Numbered from the stretch's first letter, positions 7,139 through 14,224 are shown. The stretch is DNA of 19,944 bases from Alphaproteobacteria bacterium (GCA_002401545.1 NVTJ01000023.1:8003-27946); one strand, 5' to 3'. Translations and numbers: made by a program. The notes: a model not told the origin generated them from the sequence alone.

Positions 7139-8098
7139 TTACAGCCCGTCAAACATTGCCGTGGACAAATAACGTTCGGCGAAAGAGGGGATGATGACAA
7201 CAATCTGCTTGCCCTTCATATCATCCCGTTCTGCAAGCTCCAGCGCGGCGGCAACCGCAGCACCTGAAGAAATCCCCACCGGAATACCTTCATATTTTGC
7301 GATAAGGCGCGCGGTTTCAAAAGAGGTTTCATTACCAATGGTCAGCACCTCATCCACATATTCAGTGGCGAGAATTTCCGGGATAAATCCGGCACCGATA
7401 CCCTGAATTTTATGGGGGCCGGGCTGACCACCGGACAGGATGGGGCTGTCTTCCGGCTCCACCGCCACCATATAAAGACTGGCTTTTTTTGATTTCAGCG
7501 CCCGGCCAATGCCGGTAATAGTGCCGCCGGTTCCAACGCCGGAAACAATGACATCCACCGCGCCTTTGGTATCATTCCAGATTTCATTGGCGGTGGTAAT
7601 CTCGTGGATTGCCGGGTTGGCGGGATTGGCAAACTGTTGCGGCATGACCGCATCGTCAGCGGCGGCAACCATTTCTTCGGCCCGGGCAATAGCGCCTTTC
7701 ATGCCCAGTTCCGCCGGGGAAAGTTCAAGTTTGGCCCCCAGAATAAGCAGCATCTTGCGCCGTTCCAGAGACATGCTTTCCGGCATGACAAGGGTCAGGT
7801 TATAGCCCTTTGCGGCACAGACAAAGGCCAGCGAAATACCGGTGTTGCCCGACGTTGGCTCAATGATCATGGTGTTTTCCTTGATTTTCCCCTGTCGTTC
7901 AAGGTCGGCAATCATGGCGGCACCAATCCGGTCCTTCACCGAGGCCAGTGGATTGAAAAATTCAAGCTTTAACAGAATTTCTGCGCCAAGATCACAGCCC
8001 AGCCGGTTCATCCTGACCAGTGGCGTATTGCCCAGCGTTTCAATGATATTGTCGTAAATTCTGCCACGGCCTTCGGTGCCGGTTTCGGTTACAGACAT
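7139..8098 (-). CDS. cysK: Cysteine synthase A (O-acetylserine sulfhydrylase)
   Basis: A 319-residue PLP enzyme that makes cysteine from O-acetylserine and sulfide in the cytosol. Seen are the PLP lysine K55 in NPLASVKDR, the substrate loop PTSGNTG at 81-87, the phosphate-binding GVGTGGT at 187-193, and the closing SSGAA block at 278-282. ETLGNTPLVRMNRL at 20-33 is the usual family opening. The start is ATG 8098, with AGGAGA seven bases upstream. The frame is open further 5' but would overlap the preceding regulator. The Rrf2-family gene ends 16 bases upstream and ubl begins four bases downstream, so these genes are very probably one transcript. CysK rather than CysM is favoured by length and motifs, but the split is not absolute. 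Confidence 0.94.
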   Translation of the reverse strand: MSVTETGTEGRGRIYDNIIETLGNTPLVRMNRLGCDLGAEILLKLEFFNPLASVKDRIGAAMIADLERQGKIKENTMIIEPTSGNTGISLAFVCAAKGYNLTLVMPESMSLERRKMLLILGAKLELSPAELGMKGAIARAEEMVAAADDAVMPQQFANPANPAIHEITTANEIWNDTKGAVDVIVSGVGTGGTITGIGRALKSKKASLYMVAVEPEDSPILSGGQPGPHKIQGIGAGFIPEILATEYVDEVLTIGNETSFETARLIAKYEGIPVGISSGAAVAAALELAERDDMKGKQIVVIIPSFAERYLSTAMFDGL

Positions 8099-8114
8099 GT
8101 TATTTCTCCTGCGG

Positions 8115-8570
8115 TTATATGGTAAATGTGAAGTCTTTTGCACTATCCGTCTCGACGCCCTCACTCATGGCCTGCTGACATAAATCCTGCAAGGTAATAT
8201 TGTTAAGCTTTTCCACGATACTGTCATTGAGGCCCTCAATCAAAGGATTGATCACCTTTATGCCCATGGGGGACTGGGACATGGTGGCTTTATGGTCCTT
8301 TGAGCTGTCCACATCATTGATCACCCGTACAATCTCGCCCACGGAAATACGCCGTCTTTCCCGCGCCAGATTATAGCCGCCCCTGGGACCCCTGACACCT
8401 TTTAATATACCGGCCCGGACCAGTTGCTGCATGACCTGTTCCAGATAACGCTGGGGAATTTCCTGACGGCGGGTGATGTCCCGGGACTGCACCGGTCCTG
8501 CGCGACCATTATAGGCCACATCGACCACCGCCTCCAGCGCATAAATCATTTTTTTGGTTAAACGAAACAT
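8115..8570 (-). CDS. Rrf2-family transcriptional regulator without Fe-S cysteines
   Basis: A 151-residue Rrf2-type winged-helix regulator. MFRLTKKMIYALEAVVDVA opens the DNA-binding domain, IPQRYLEQVMQQLVRAGILKGVRGPRGGYNLAR (38-70) is the recognition helix and wing, and a dimerisation helix follows. IscR, NsrR and RirA hold a cluster with three cysteines near residues 90-110; here that stretch (DSSKDHKATMSQSPMGIKV) has none, and the only cysteine is C131. That resembles CymR of Bacillus and Staphylococcus, which lacks a cluster and is controlled through a complex with CysK. The gene directly precedes cysK, so a cysteine or sulfur regulator is a reasonable inference. The ATG at 8570 is chosen because the longer frame would overlap dut. 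Sixteen bases separate it from both neighbours. Confidence 0.88.
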   Translation of the reverse strand: MFRLTKKMIYALEAVVDVAYNGRAGPVQSRDITRRQEIPQRYLEQVMQQLVRAGILKGVRGPRGGYNLARERRRISVGEIVRVINDVDSSKDHKATMSQSPMGIKVINPLIEGLNDSIVEKLNNITLQDLCQQAMSEGVETDSAKDFTFTI

Positions 8571-8586
8571 GTGATTTCTCTTTAAA

Positions 8587-9042
8587 TCAGTTTTGTGTTC
8601 CCGTGGAGCCAAAGCCCCCGGCCCCGCGGGTGGTCTTATCAAGGCTGTCACGAACGTCCCAAGCGGTCTGCGTCACCGAAGCAATGACCATTTGGGCGAT
8701 TCTCATGCCCCGGGTGATGATAAAATCTTCTTTGCCGTGGTTGATGAGGATCACCTTAACCTCCCCCCGGTAATCGGCGTCAATGGTGCCGGGGCTGTTG
8801 AGGACGGTGACGCCATACTTCCACGCGAGGCCGCTGCGGGGTCGCACCTGTGCTTCATATCCCTGCGGCAGAGCCATGGCAAAACCGGTGGGGACCAACA
8901 GCCGTGCGCCCGCTTCAAGGATCAATTCTTCGCCATATTCAATGGCGGCCATAAGGTCCATGCCCGCACTGTTTGCCGTTTCATATTCCGGTCGTTTCAG
9001 CCCTTCCCCGTGGGGCAGCTGTTGAAATCCAACTATTGTCAT
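8587..9042 (-). CDS. dut: Deoxyuridine 5'-triphosphate nucleotidohydrolase (dUTPase)
   Basis: A 151-residue trimeric-type dUTPase, which hydrolyses dUTP to dUMP and pyrophosphate, keeping uracil out of DNA and feeding thymidylate synthesis. All five family motifs are in order: AGMDLMA (26-32), RPRSGLA (67-73), SPGTIDADYRGEV (83-95) with the catalytic aspartate region at D88/D90, RIAQMV (114-119), and the C-terminal RGAGGFGSTG (139-148) that closes over the nucleotide. Length is normal. An AGGG motif seven bases before the ATG supports the start. It begins three bases after the coaBC stop, and dut next to coaBC is a widespread bacterial arrangement. Confidence 0.97.
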   Translation of the reverse strand: MTIVGFQQLPHGEGLKRPEYETANSAGMDLMAAIEYGEELILEAGARLLVPTGFAMALPQGYEAQVRPRSGLAWKYGVTVLNSPGTIDADYRGEVKVILINHGKEDFIITRGMRIAQMVIASVTQTAWDVRDSLDKTTRGAGGFGSTGTQN

Positions 9043-9045
9043 TAT

Positions 9046-10281
9046 TTAACCCTGATGCTCTATGAAATAGTGTTCTATTTTTTTGGCCAGCCGTCTGGCG
9101 ACCTCATCCTTATGGGCATTGTCCCAGTCTTCTGTGCCTGATGCAGTTATCAGACTGACCCGGTTATGGTCGCCGCCCATGACAGACTGACCATCCCGGG
9201 GGGAGACATCATTGGCAATAATCCAGTCACAGCCCTTGCTTTTCAACTTGGCTTTGGCATTGTCGTGCAGATTTTCCGTTTCGGCGGCAAAGCCGATCAC
9301 AAGGGATGGCCTGTTATCCCCTGCGCAAGAGAGCATTTTCAGAATATCCGGGTTTTCCACCATTTTTAACGCGGGTATTTCACCCCCCTGTTTCTTGATC
9401 TTCTGCGGTGCCTCTGATGCCATCCGCCAGTCAGCCACCGCCGCAACACAGACCGCCACATCTGCGGGCAGGGCATTCTGACAGGCGGTCTGCATTTCCC
9501 GCGCTGATTCGATATTCACCACGGCCACGCCGTGGGGGTCATCAAGACGGGTGGGGCCGGATATCAGACTTACCCTTGCCCCTAGATCACGCAAGGCACG
9601 GGCGATGGCATATCCCTGTTTGCCCGATGAGCGGTTGGCCATATAGCGCACCGGATCAATGGCCTCATAGGTGGGCCCCGCTGTGACAATCACATGTTTT
9701 CCCGCAAGTGGACCTGTGGGGGCAAAGAAATTTTCCAGTGCGGTCACCATGTCATCCACTTCCGCCAGCCGCCCCGCGCCCACTTCACCGCAAGCCAGAC
9801 TGCCGCTGGTGGAGGGAATGACATGAACACCATCCTGAACGAGCTGAGCAAAATTCCGCATGGTCGCCCCGTGGTGCCACATCCGGGAATTCATGCTGGG
9901 GGCGATCATCACTGGCTTGTCCGTGGCCAGCAGGGTCGTGGTCGCCAGATTATCGGCAAGTCCCGCTACCATTTTGGCCATCATATCTGCGGTGGCCGGG
10001 GCAACCAGTATGAGGTCAGCTTCCCGTGACAGGCGGATATGGCCCATTTCCACTTCATCGGTGAGCGAGAAGAGGTCGGTGTAAGTTTTTTCACCGCTGA
10101 GCGCACTGAGGGACAGGGGGGTGACAAATTGCTCGCCGCTTTTGGTGAGGATAACGCGTACCGTCATGCCCCGTTCCCGCAGACGGCGGATCAGATCAAG
10201 ACATTTATAGGCCGCAATGCCGCCGCCAATGATCAGCAACAGGCGTTTTCCGTCCACAGGACTATGAGAATCTAAGGTCAT
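9046..10281 (-). CDS. coaBC: Bifunctional phosphopantothenoylcysteine decarboxylase/synthetase
   Basis: A 411-residue fusion enzyme of coenzyme A synthesis. The CoaB half joins 4'-phosphopantothenate to cysteine using CTP, and the FMN-dependent CoaC half decarboxylates the product to 4'-phosphopantetheine. CoaC (about 12-185) shows GGGIAAYK, the catalytic H81 in MGHIRLS, PSMN at 128-131 and C164 in GSLACGE. CoaB (about 193-411) shows VTAGPTYEAIDPVRYMANRSSGKQG with N216 and K294 in APQKIKK. The start ATG at 10281 has no convincing Shine-Dalgarno sequence. A weak promoter-like match upstream would place transcription start close to the ATG, so a leaderless message is possible. It uses the cysteine that the downstream cysK gene would supply. 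Confidence 0.96.
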   Translation of the reverse strand: MTLDSHSPVDGKRLLLIIGGGIAAYKCLDLIRRLRERGMTVRVILTKSGEQFVTPLSLSALSGEKTYTDLFSLTDEVEMGHIRLSREADLILVAPATADMMAKMVAGLADNLATTTLLATDKPVMIAPSMNSRMWHHGATMRNFAQLVQDGVHVIPSTSGSLACGEVGAGRLAEVDDMVTALENFFAPTGPLAGKHVIVTAGPTYEAIDPVRYMANRSSGKQGYAIARALRDLGARVSLISGPTRLDDPHGVAVVNIESAREMQTACQNALPADVAVCVAAVADWRMASEAPQKIKKQGGEIPALKMVENPDILKMLSCAGDNRPSLVIGFAAETENLHDNAKAKLKSKGCDWIIANDVSPRDGQSVMGGDHNRVSLITASGTEDWDNAHKDEVARRLAKKIEHYFIEHQG

Positions 10282-10287
10282 GAAATC

Positions 10288-10316
10288 AATGTAGGAATAA
10301 AAAGTGGTAAAATCAA
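10288..10316 (-). promoter_or_regulatory. Candidate promoter of the coaBC-dut-cysK array
   Basis: On the minus strand TTGATT (complement of 10311-10316) and TACATT (complement of 10288-10293) are separated by 17 bases, a modest sigma-70-like match (four of six in each box). The predicted start of transcription would fall about seven bases further on, essentially at the coaBC ATG. It overlaps the hairpin proposed as the ubiB terminator. Confidence 0.3.
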
Positions 10317-10325
10317 GTAAACCAC
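10299..10325 (-). terminator. Weak Rho-independent terminator after ubiB
   Basis: Read on the minus strand, GTGGT (complement of 10321-10325) pairs with ACCAC (complement of 10304-10308) across a 12-base loop and is followed directly by five T (complement of 10299-10303). The position, just after the ubiB stop and before coaBC, fits a terminator, but the five-pair stem is short and may be leaky. Confidence 0.4.
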
Positions 10326-10337
10326 CAGAAAATACTG

Positions 10338-11843
10338 TTAATTAAGTGAATAATAAAGTATCAGGCTGCCTGCCATGCCGCCCGCAAGACCATAGAGGAA
10401 TAATTTCAGGGCACTGTGGCGCGGGGTTTGTCCCTGGGCCGCCTGTATTTTTCGGGCGGCATTTGCCAGCACTTCCAGATCATCGGCGATTTTGGGGATT
10501 CGGTTCAGCATGTGGAGTGTCGTTTCGGCAAAATCACGGATTTTGGCCTGTGGGCCAAGATTATCCAGCATCCATTTTTCTATGATCGGGCGGGAGGCTT
10601 CCCACATATTAATGTCCGGATAGAGATCAAGCGCCACCCCTTCCACCGTGACCATGGTTTTTTGTAACAGGATAAGCTGGGGCTGGGTCTGCATATTGAA
10701 AGTTTCGGTGGTTTCAAAAAGCTGGGCCAGCAAGTTTCCCACGGAAATATCCTTGACCGGCTTGCCGGCGATGGGGGCGCCAATGGCGCGGATGGCCTGT
10801 TTGAATTTTTCCAGCGACTGGTCTTCGGGCACATAACCGATATCGAAATGGGCTTTGGCGATCAGGTCATAATCCTGAGTGATAAAGCCATAGAGAATTT
10901 CGGCGAGACAGCGGCGGGTTTTTTTGTCAATGCGGCCCATGATGCCAAAATCAATGGCGGTGATTTTATTGTCCGGCCGGGCAAACAGGTTACCCTGATG
11001 CAGGTCGGCATGGAAAAAGCCGTCACCCAGGGCCTGAGTGAGAAAACTATGCACCAGACCCTCGGCAATCTTCCGCAGATCATATCCGGCCTTGACCATT
11101 TCTTGCTTTTTGGCAAAGGGAATACCCTCCACCAGGCTGGTGCAAAGCACACGGCGGCTGGTAAGGTCCCAGTCCACATCCGGCACCGCATAATTATCAT
11201 TGCCCGCGCTATTGTCTTTCAGTTCGGATGCGGCGGCGGCCTCGTAACGCAGGTCCAGCTCAAGGGTGATGGTTTCAGAAATGGTTTCCACCACCGCTGT
11301 GGGTTTCAGGCGTCGCGCTTTGGCCGAAAAGCGTTCCACTATCCGCGCCAGCCACAGGAAGCTTTCCAGATCGCGGCTAAAGGCTTTTTCAATGCCGGGG
11401 CGCAGGACTTTGACCGCCACGGACCGCCCGTCCATCGTGGTGGCAAAATGAACCTGGGCGATGGAGGCGGCGGCGACCGGATTACTGTCAAAATCGGTGA
11501 ATAACTGGTTTAAGGGGCGGTTCAGTTCCTGTTCAATGATGCGGATGGCTTCGTCGCCGGGGAAAGGCGGGACTTTATCCTGCAGCCGCATGAGGTCAAG
11601 GGCGACATCCGGTCCGACAATATCGGGACGGGTGGACATGGCCTGCCCGATTTTGATAAAGCTTGGCCCCAGAAACTGAAAGGCCTCCACCAGATTATTT
11701 TTGGATTTTCGCAATTTGCGAAGCCGGGTCAGGGCACGAGGCTGCTCACCAAAGAGGGACAGCAGGTCAATAAGAGCATCATGGCGCGACAGCACAAAGG
11801 CAACCCGGATCAGCCGGGCCATATGGCGCAGGCTTTTCAGCAT
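10338..11843 (-). CDS. ubiB: Ubiquinone biosynthesis protein UbiB (atypical kinase/ATPase)
   Basis: A 501-residue UbiB/ABC1/COQ8 family protein, an atypical kinase fold with ATPase activity needed for ubiquinone synthesis at the inner membrane. The signature set is complete: KIGQ at 64-67 in GPSFIKIGQAMSTRPD, the alanine-rich nucleotide loop AAASIAQVH at 124-132, lysine 145 in VAVKVLRPG, ELD at 195-197, HADLHQGN at 278-285 and the metal-binding DFG at 298-300. A hydrophobic C-terminal stretch (LFLYGLAGGMAGSLILYY) is the membrane anchor. The frame is open for 12 more codons, but the ATG at 11843 sits one base after the ubiE stop (TGA-T-ATG), so coupled translation from this start is the better choice. 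Confidence 0.95.
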   Translation of the reverse strand: MLKSLRHMARLIRVAFVLSRHDALIDLLSLFGEQPRALTRLRKLRKSKNNLVEAFQFLGPSFIKIGQAMSTRPDIVGPDVALDLMRLQDKVPPFPGDEAIRIIEQELNRPLNQLFTDFDSNPVAAASIAQVHFATTMDGRSVAVKVLRPGIEKAFSRDLESFLWLARIVERFSAKARRLKPTAVVETISETITLELDLRYEAAAASELKDNSAGNDNYAVPDVDWDLTSRRVLCTSLVEGIPFAKKQEMVKAGYDLRKIAEGLVHSFLTQALGDGFFHADLHQGNLFARPDNKITAIDFGIMGRIDKKTRRCLAEILYGFITQDYDLIAKAHFDIGYVPEDQSLEKFKQAIRAIGAPIAGKPVKDISVGNLLAQLFETTETFNMQTQPQLILLQKTMVTVEGVALDLYPDINMWEASRPIIEKWMLDNLGPQAKIRDFAETTLHMLNRIPKIADDLEVLANAARKIQAAQGQTPRHSALKLFLYGLAGGMAGSLILYYSLN

Positions 11844-11844
11844 A

Positions 11845-12636
11845 TCAGATTTTCCATCCTGAATGCAGGGCAACAACACCGCCGGTCATATTGCGGTAAG
11901 TGACCCGCCCAAATCGGGCATCCTCAACAAGAGTTTTAAAATTTTCCTGCGACGGGAACTGGCGGATACTTTCCACCAGATATTCATATGAGCTTCGGTC
12001 CCCCGTGATCATCTGGCCAAAGCGCGGCAGAATATGAAAGCTGTAGCTGTCATATATCCTGTCCAATAGGGGCATATCCACCTTGCTGAATTCAAGGCAC
12101 AGGAACCGCCCGCCCGGTTTCAGCACGCGGTGGGCTTCGGATAATGCCTTGTCAATATTGGTTACGTTGCGAATGCCAAAGGCGATCGTATAGGCATCAA
12201 AACTGTCATCGGGAAAAGACAGGCATTCCGCATTGCCGCAAACCCATTCGATATTTTTCAGAATTCCCCGGTCAATTCCCCGGTCCCGCCCCACTTCAAG
12301 CATGTTGGCGTTGATGTCACAAACGGTGACTTTGGCAGGCTCGCCTTCCCCCATTGCACGTTTATTTGCCGCCTCAAGAAAACGAAAGGCGATGTCACCG
12401 GTCCCGCCCGCCATATCGAGAAGTTTCATGCCCGGTTCCGGCCGCAAAACGCGGATCATTTCATTTTTCCACAGGCGGTGCACCCCCCCACTCATGACAT
12501 CATTCATGATATCGTATTTCCGGGCAACGCGGTCAAATACATTACGAACCAGACCCTGTTTGGAGTCTTTACCCACGGTCCTGAATCCAAAATGGGTGGT
12601 TTCCGATGTGTCTTTTTGTTTGTTTTCCTGTACCAT
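11845..12636 (-). CDS. ubiE: Ubiquinone/menaquinone biosynthesis C-methyltransferase UbiE
   Basis: A 263-residue class I SAM-dependent methyltransferase that C-methylates the quinone ring precursor. GFRTVGKDSKQGLVRNVFDRVARKYDIMND at 17-46 is the UbiE N-terminal block. SAM motif I is LLDMAGGTGDIAFR at 72-85, the acidic end of strand 2 is CDINANML at 106-113, then SFDAYTIAFGIRNV at 145-158 and RVLKPGGRFLCLEFSKV at 170-186. The C-terminus YRNMTGGVVALHSGWKI is typical. ATG 12636 is preferred; a GTG 33 bases upstream is in frame, but neither has a strong ribosome-binding site. It lies directly before ubiB, and the pair forms a quinone operon starting from the palindrome-rich divergent interval shared with mutM. 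Confidence 0.95.
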   Translation of the reverse strand: MVQENKQKDTSETTHFGFRTVGKDSKQGLVRNVFDRVARKYDIMNDVMSGGVHRLWKNEMIRVLRPEPGMKLLDMAGGTGDIAFRFLEAANKRAMGEGEPAKVTVCDINANMLEVGRDRGIDRGILKNIEWVCGNAECLSFPDDSFDAYTIAFGIRNVTNIDKALSEAHRVLKPGGRFLCLEFSKVDMPLLDRIYDSYSFHILPRFGQMITGDRSSYEYLVESIRQFPSQENFKTLVEDARFGRVTYRNMTGGVVALHSGWKI

Positions 12637-12670
12637 GCCCGGAACATAAACCACAAGACCACAGCGCACC

Positions 12671-12738
12671 AGTTTTTTTATTGATGGGGGATACTCCCCC
12701 GCGTAGTTTTTTATTAATGGGGGATACTCCCCCGTGCC
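12671..12738. repeat. Two tandem ~34-bp repeats, each with a G5/C5 hairpin
   Basis: Two adjacent units, about 12671-12704 and 12705-12738, share AG plus a run of six or seven T, then ATT(G/A)ATGGGGG and ATACTCCCCCG. Each contains GGGGGA-TAC-TCCCCC, a perfect six-pair hairpin with a three-base loop (12686-12700 and 12719-12733). The T-run precedes the hairpin on the plus strand, and on the minus strand the hairpin is followed by A, so neither orientation makes a standard terminator. Confidence 0.75.
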
Positions 12739-12823
12739 GTGGGCACTCCCCCTCCTACGCTTAAGCTCCGGGCGGCCTTTGGCCTTGCCTTAGACCTGAT
12801 GGTCTTCGGATTGGAGTTTTATT

Positions 12824-12861
12824 CGGATAAGGTTGTAATTTTCCCCGGATAAGGTTGTAAT
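12824..12861. repeat. 16-bp direct repeat, 22-bp period
   Basis: CGGATAAGGTTGTAAT occurs exactly twice, at 12824-12839 and 12846-12861, separated by six bases. The exact identity over 16 bases in noncoding DNA suggests recent duplication or paired protein-binding sites. No known motif is recognised. Confidence 0.8.
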
Positions 12862-12882
12862 AAGGGGGGAGCGCGCGAGCGC

Positions 12883-12928
12883 GGGGGGAACTCAAGTAGT
12901 GAGCGAATAGCGAACGATAGTTCCCTCC
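12883..12928 (+). promoter_or_regulatory. Hairpin in the probable mutM leader
   Basis: GGGGGGAACT (12883-12892) pairs with AGTTCCCTCC (12919-12928) over ten positions with one G-U, closing a 26-base loop. It ends 23 bases before the mutM ATG and just upstream of its AGAGAA ribosome-binding region. No T-run follows, so it is more likely a leader structure or a remnant of a repetitive palindrome than a terminator. Confidence 0.5.
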
Positions 12929-12951
12929 ATCAGATAAAAAAGAGAAAATCC

Positions 12952-13794
12952 ATGCCTGAACTGCCCGAAGTTGAAACCGTGAAGAATGGCATCATCCCCC
13001 TGCTGGAAGGCCGCCGTCTTTTCCGGGTGATTCAGAGACGGGACAAGCTTCGCATTCCCCTGCCGGATAATTTTGCCGAACGGCTCACTGGCCGCAGGAT
13101 TGAGCGCATCACCCGCCGGGCCAAATATCTGCTGCTTCATCTGGACGGCCAGGAAATTTTGATATGTCATCTGGGCATGTCCGGCAAGATGACTCTGGTC
13201 GTGGCCAAGGACCGGGAGACGCCCGACAGGTTTGAAAAGCATGATCATATTATATTGGAGACGGACCGTCATGATCTGGTAATTTTTAATGATCCGCGCC
13301 GCTTTGGCCTGATGACATTATGCCGGACAGAAGAGCTGGAGCAACACGCCTTATTCCGTCATATGGGGCCGGAGCCTTTGGGCAATGAATTCAATGCCGC
13401 ATATCTCATGGGGAAGATCGAAAAACGTCGCTCTCCGGTTAAAACAATCCTGCTGGATCAGCGAGTCGTTGCGGGACTTGGCAATATATATGTTTGTGAG
13501 GCACTGTTTCTGGCGGGTATTTCACCGGAAAAAAAGGCTTGTGATCTTAGGGGGGATGAGGTGGAGAAAATGGTCCCCGTTATCCGGGATGTTCTCCGGC
13601 GGGCCATAGAGGCCGGAGGCTCAACCTTGAAGGATTACGCGCATCCGGATGGAGAACTGGGATATTTCCAGCATGAATTCAGGGTTTACGGGCGGGCGGG
13701 CGAAGACTGTTCGAATGCCTCCTGTGACAGCAAAATTGAGCGGGTCATCCAAAGTGGCCGGTCGACATTTTATTGTCCATCCTGTCAGGATTAG
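12952..13794 (+). CDS. mutM: Formamidopyrimidine-DNA glycosylase (MutM/Fpg)
   Basis: A 280-residue bifunctional DNA glycosylase/AP lyase that removes 8-oxoguanine and formamidopyrimidines. MPELPEVETVKNGI gives the catalytic N-terminal proline (P2, exposed after removal of Met) and E3; K58 in RRAKYLL contacts the damaged base site. The C-terminal zinc finger is C253-x4-C258 ... C275-x2-C278, with R270 in the finger loop SGRST. C-x4-C in the first knuckle, rather than C-x2-C as in E. coli, is common in alphaproteobacteria from memory. The start is ATG 12952 with AGAGAA upstream. It is divergent from ubiE, a frequent alphaproteobacterial pairing, and is followed after 13 bases by a small secreted-protein gene. 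Confidence 0.97.
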   Translation: MPELPEVETVKNGIIPLLEGRRLFRVIQRRDKLRIPLPDNFAERLTGRRIERITRRAKYLLLHLDGQEILICHLGMSGKMTLVVAKDRETPDRFEKHDHIILETDRHDLVIFNDPRRFGLMTLCRTEELEQHALFRHMGPEPLGNEFNAAYLMGKIEKRRSPVKTILLDQRVVAGLGNIYVCEALFLAGISPEKKACDLRGDEVEKMVPVIRDVLRRAIEAGGSTLKDYAHPDGELGYFQHEFRVYGRAGEDCSNASCDSKIERVIQSGRSTFYCPSCQD

Positions 13795-13807
13795 TTATTC
13801 TGATCTT

Positions 13808-14224
13808 ATGTTACAGGTAAAAACCGTTTTATTATCGCTGCTCATCCTTTTTTCAGGGGGAAATCTGTCGGCACAAACCACACAGACGCCGTTGCTGTCT
13901 GATCTTGATATTCCGCTGATGAAGGGTTTTGTGGAAGAGGACGGCAGCCGCATGGTTTTTGATACGCCGCAGGGCCGGATTATCGAGGTCCGGGCTTCTG
14001 GCCCACAGAGGGCGGCGCAGGTGCTTGATTATTACCGGGTGGTGCTGCCGTCTTTGTCCTGGGTGCCAGTGGCAGAAAAGTCAGAAAAGTCAGAAAATTG
14101 TGACGGCATGTCCGCTTTATGCCTTATGGCACGGCGCGACGGGGAGATGCTGATCCTTAAAATCAGGGAAATAAAAGAGCCTTCGCAAAAGACTGTTATT
14201 TACTTTTCGCTCAATCCCGAATAA
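13808..14224 (+). CDS. Small predicted periplasmic protein, function unknown
   Basis: A 138-residue protein that I do not recognise by name. It begins with a clear signal peptide: VKTVLLSLLILFSGGNLSA, with likely cleavage after A22. The mature part contains GFVEEDGSRMVFDTPQGRIIEVRASG (40-65) followed by VLDYYRVVLPSLSWVPV (72-88). The pattern of a residue-rich strand, then a helix with paired tyrosines and a final L-x-W, is seen in small secreted alphaproteobacterial proteins. C98 and C105 could form a disulfide. A 9-bp tandem repeat near 14077-14096 encodes EKSEKSEN. The frame is open upstream inside mutM, but ATG 13808 gives the signal peptide at the N-terminus. No strong ribosome-binding site is seen; it is probably coupled to mutM. 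Confidence 0.75.
   Translation: MLQVKTVLLSLLILFSGGNLSAQTTQTPLLSDLDIPLMKGFVEEDGSRMVFDTPQGRIIEVRASGPQRAAQVLDYYRVVLPSLSWVPVAEKSEKSENCDGMSALCLMARRDGEMLILKIREIKEPSQKTVIYFSLNPE

Larger units (their letters stand above)
12637..12951. other. Palindrome-rich noncoding interval between ubiE and mutM
   Basis: This 315-base divergent intergenic region has no credible gene but at least seven short palindromes and two direct repeats. Besides those listed separately it holds GTGCC/GGCAC (12734-12746), GGCC/GGCC inside an outer GGC/GCC pair (12771-12789), AGACC/GGTCT (12792-12805) and GCGC/GCGC (12871-12882). Base composition alternates between G/C runs and T runs, unlike the flanking genes. It must also contain the promoters of both operons, which I could not place confidently. 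Confidence 0.8.

Noticed and set aside
11844..11879. A start for ubiB 12 codons upstream of the one chosen
   Set aside because: It would overlap ubiE by 35 bases and adds MLLPCIQDGKSD, which does not resemble UbiB N-termini; the ATG at 11843 is one base after the ubiE stop.
12671..12738. Tandem hairpin repeats as a CRISPR array or intrinsic terminator
   Set aside because: Only two units with no unique spacers, so not CRISPR; the T-run lies on the wrong side of each hairpin for a terminator on either strand.
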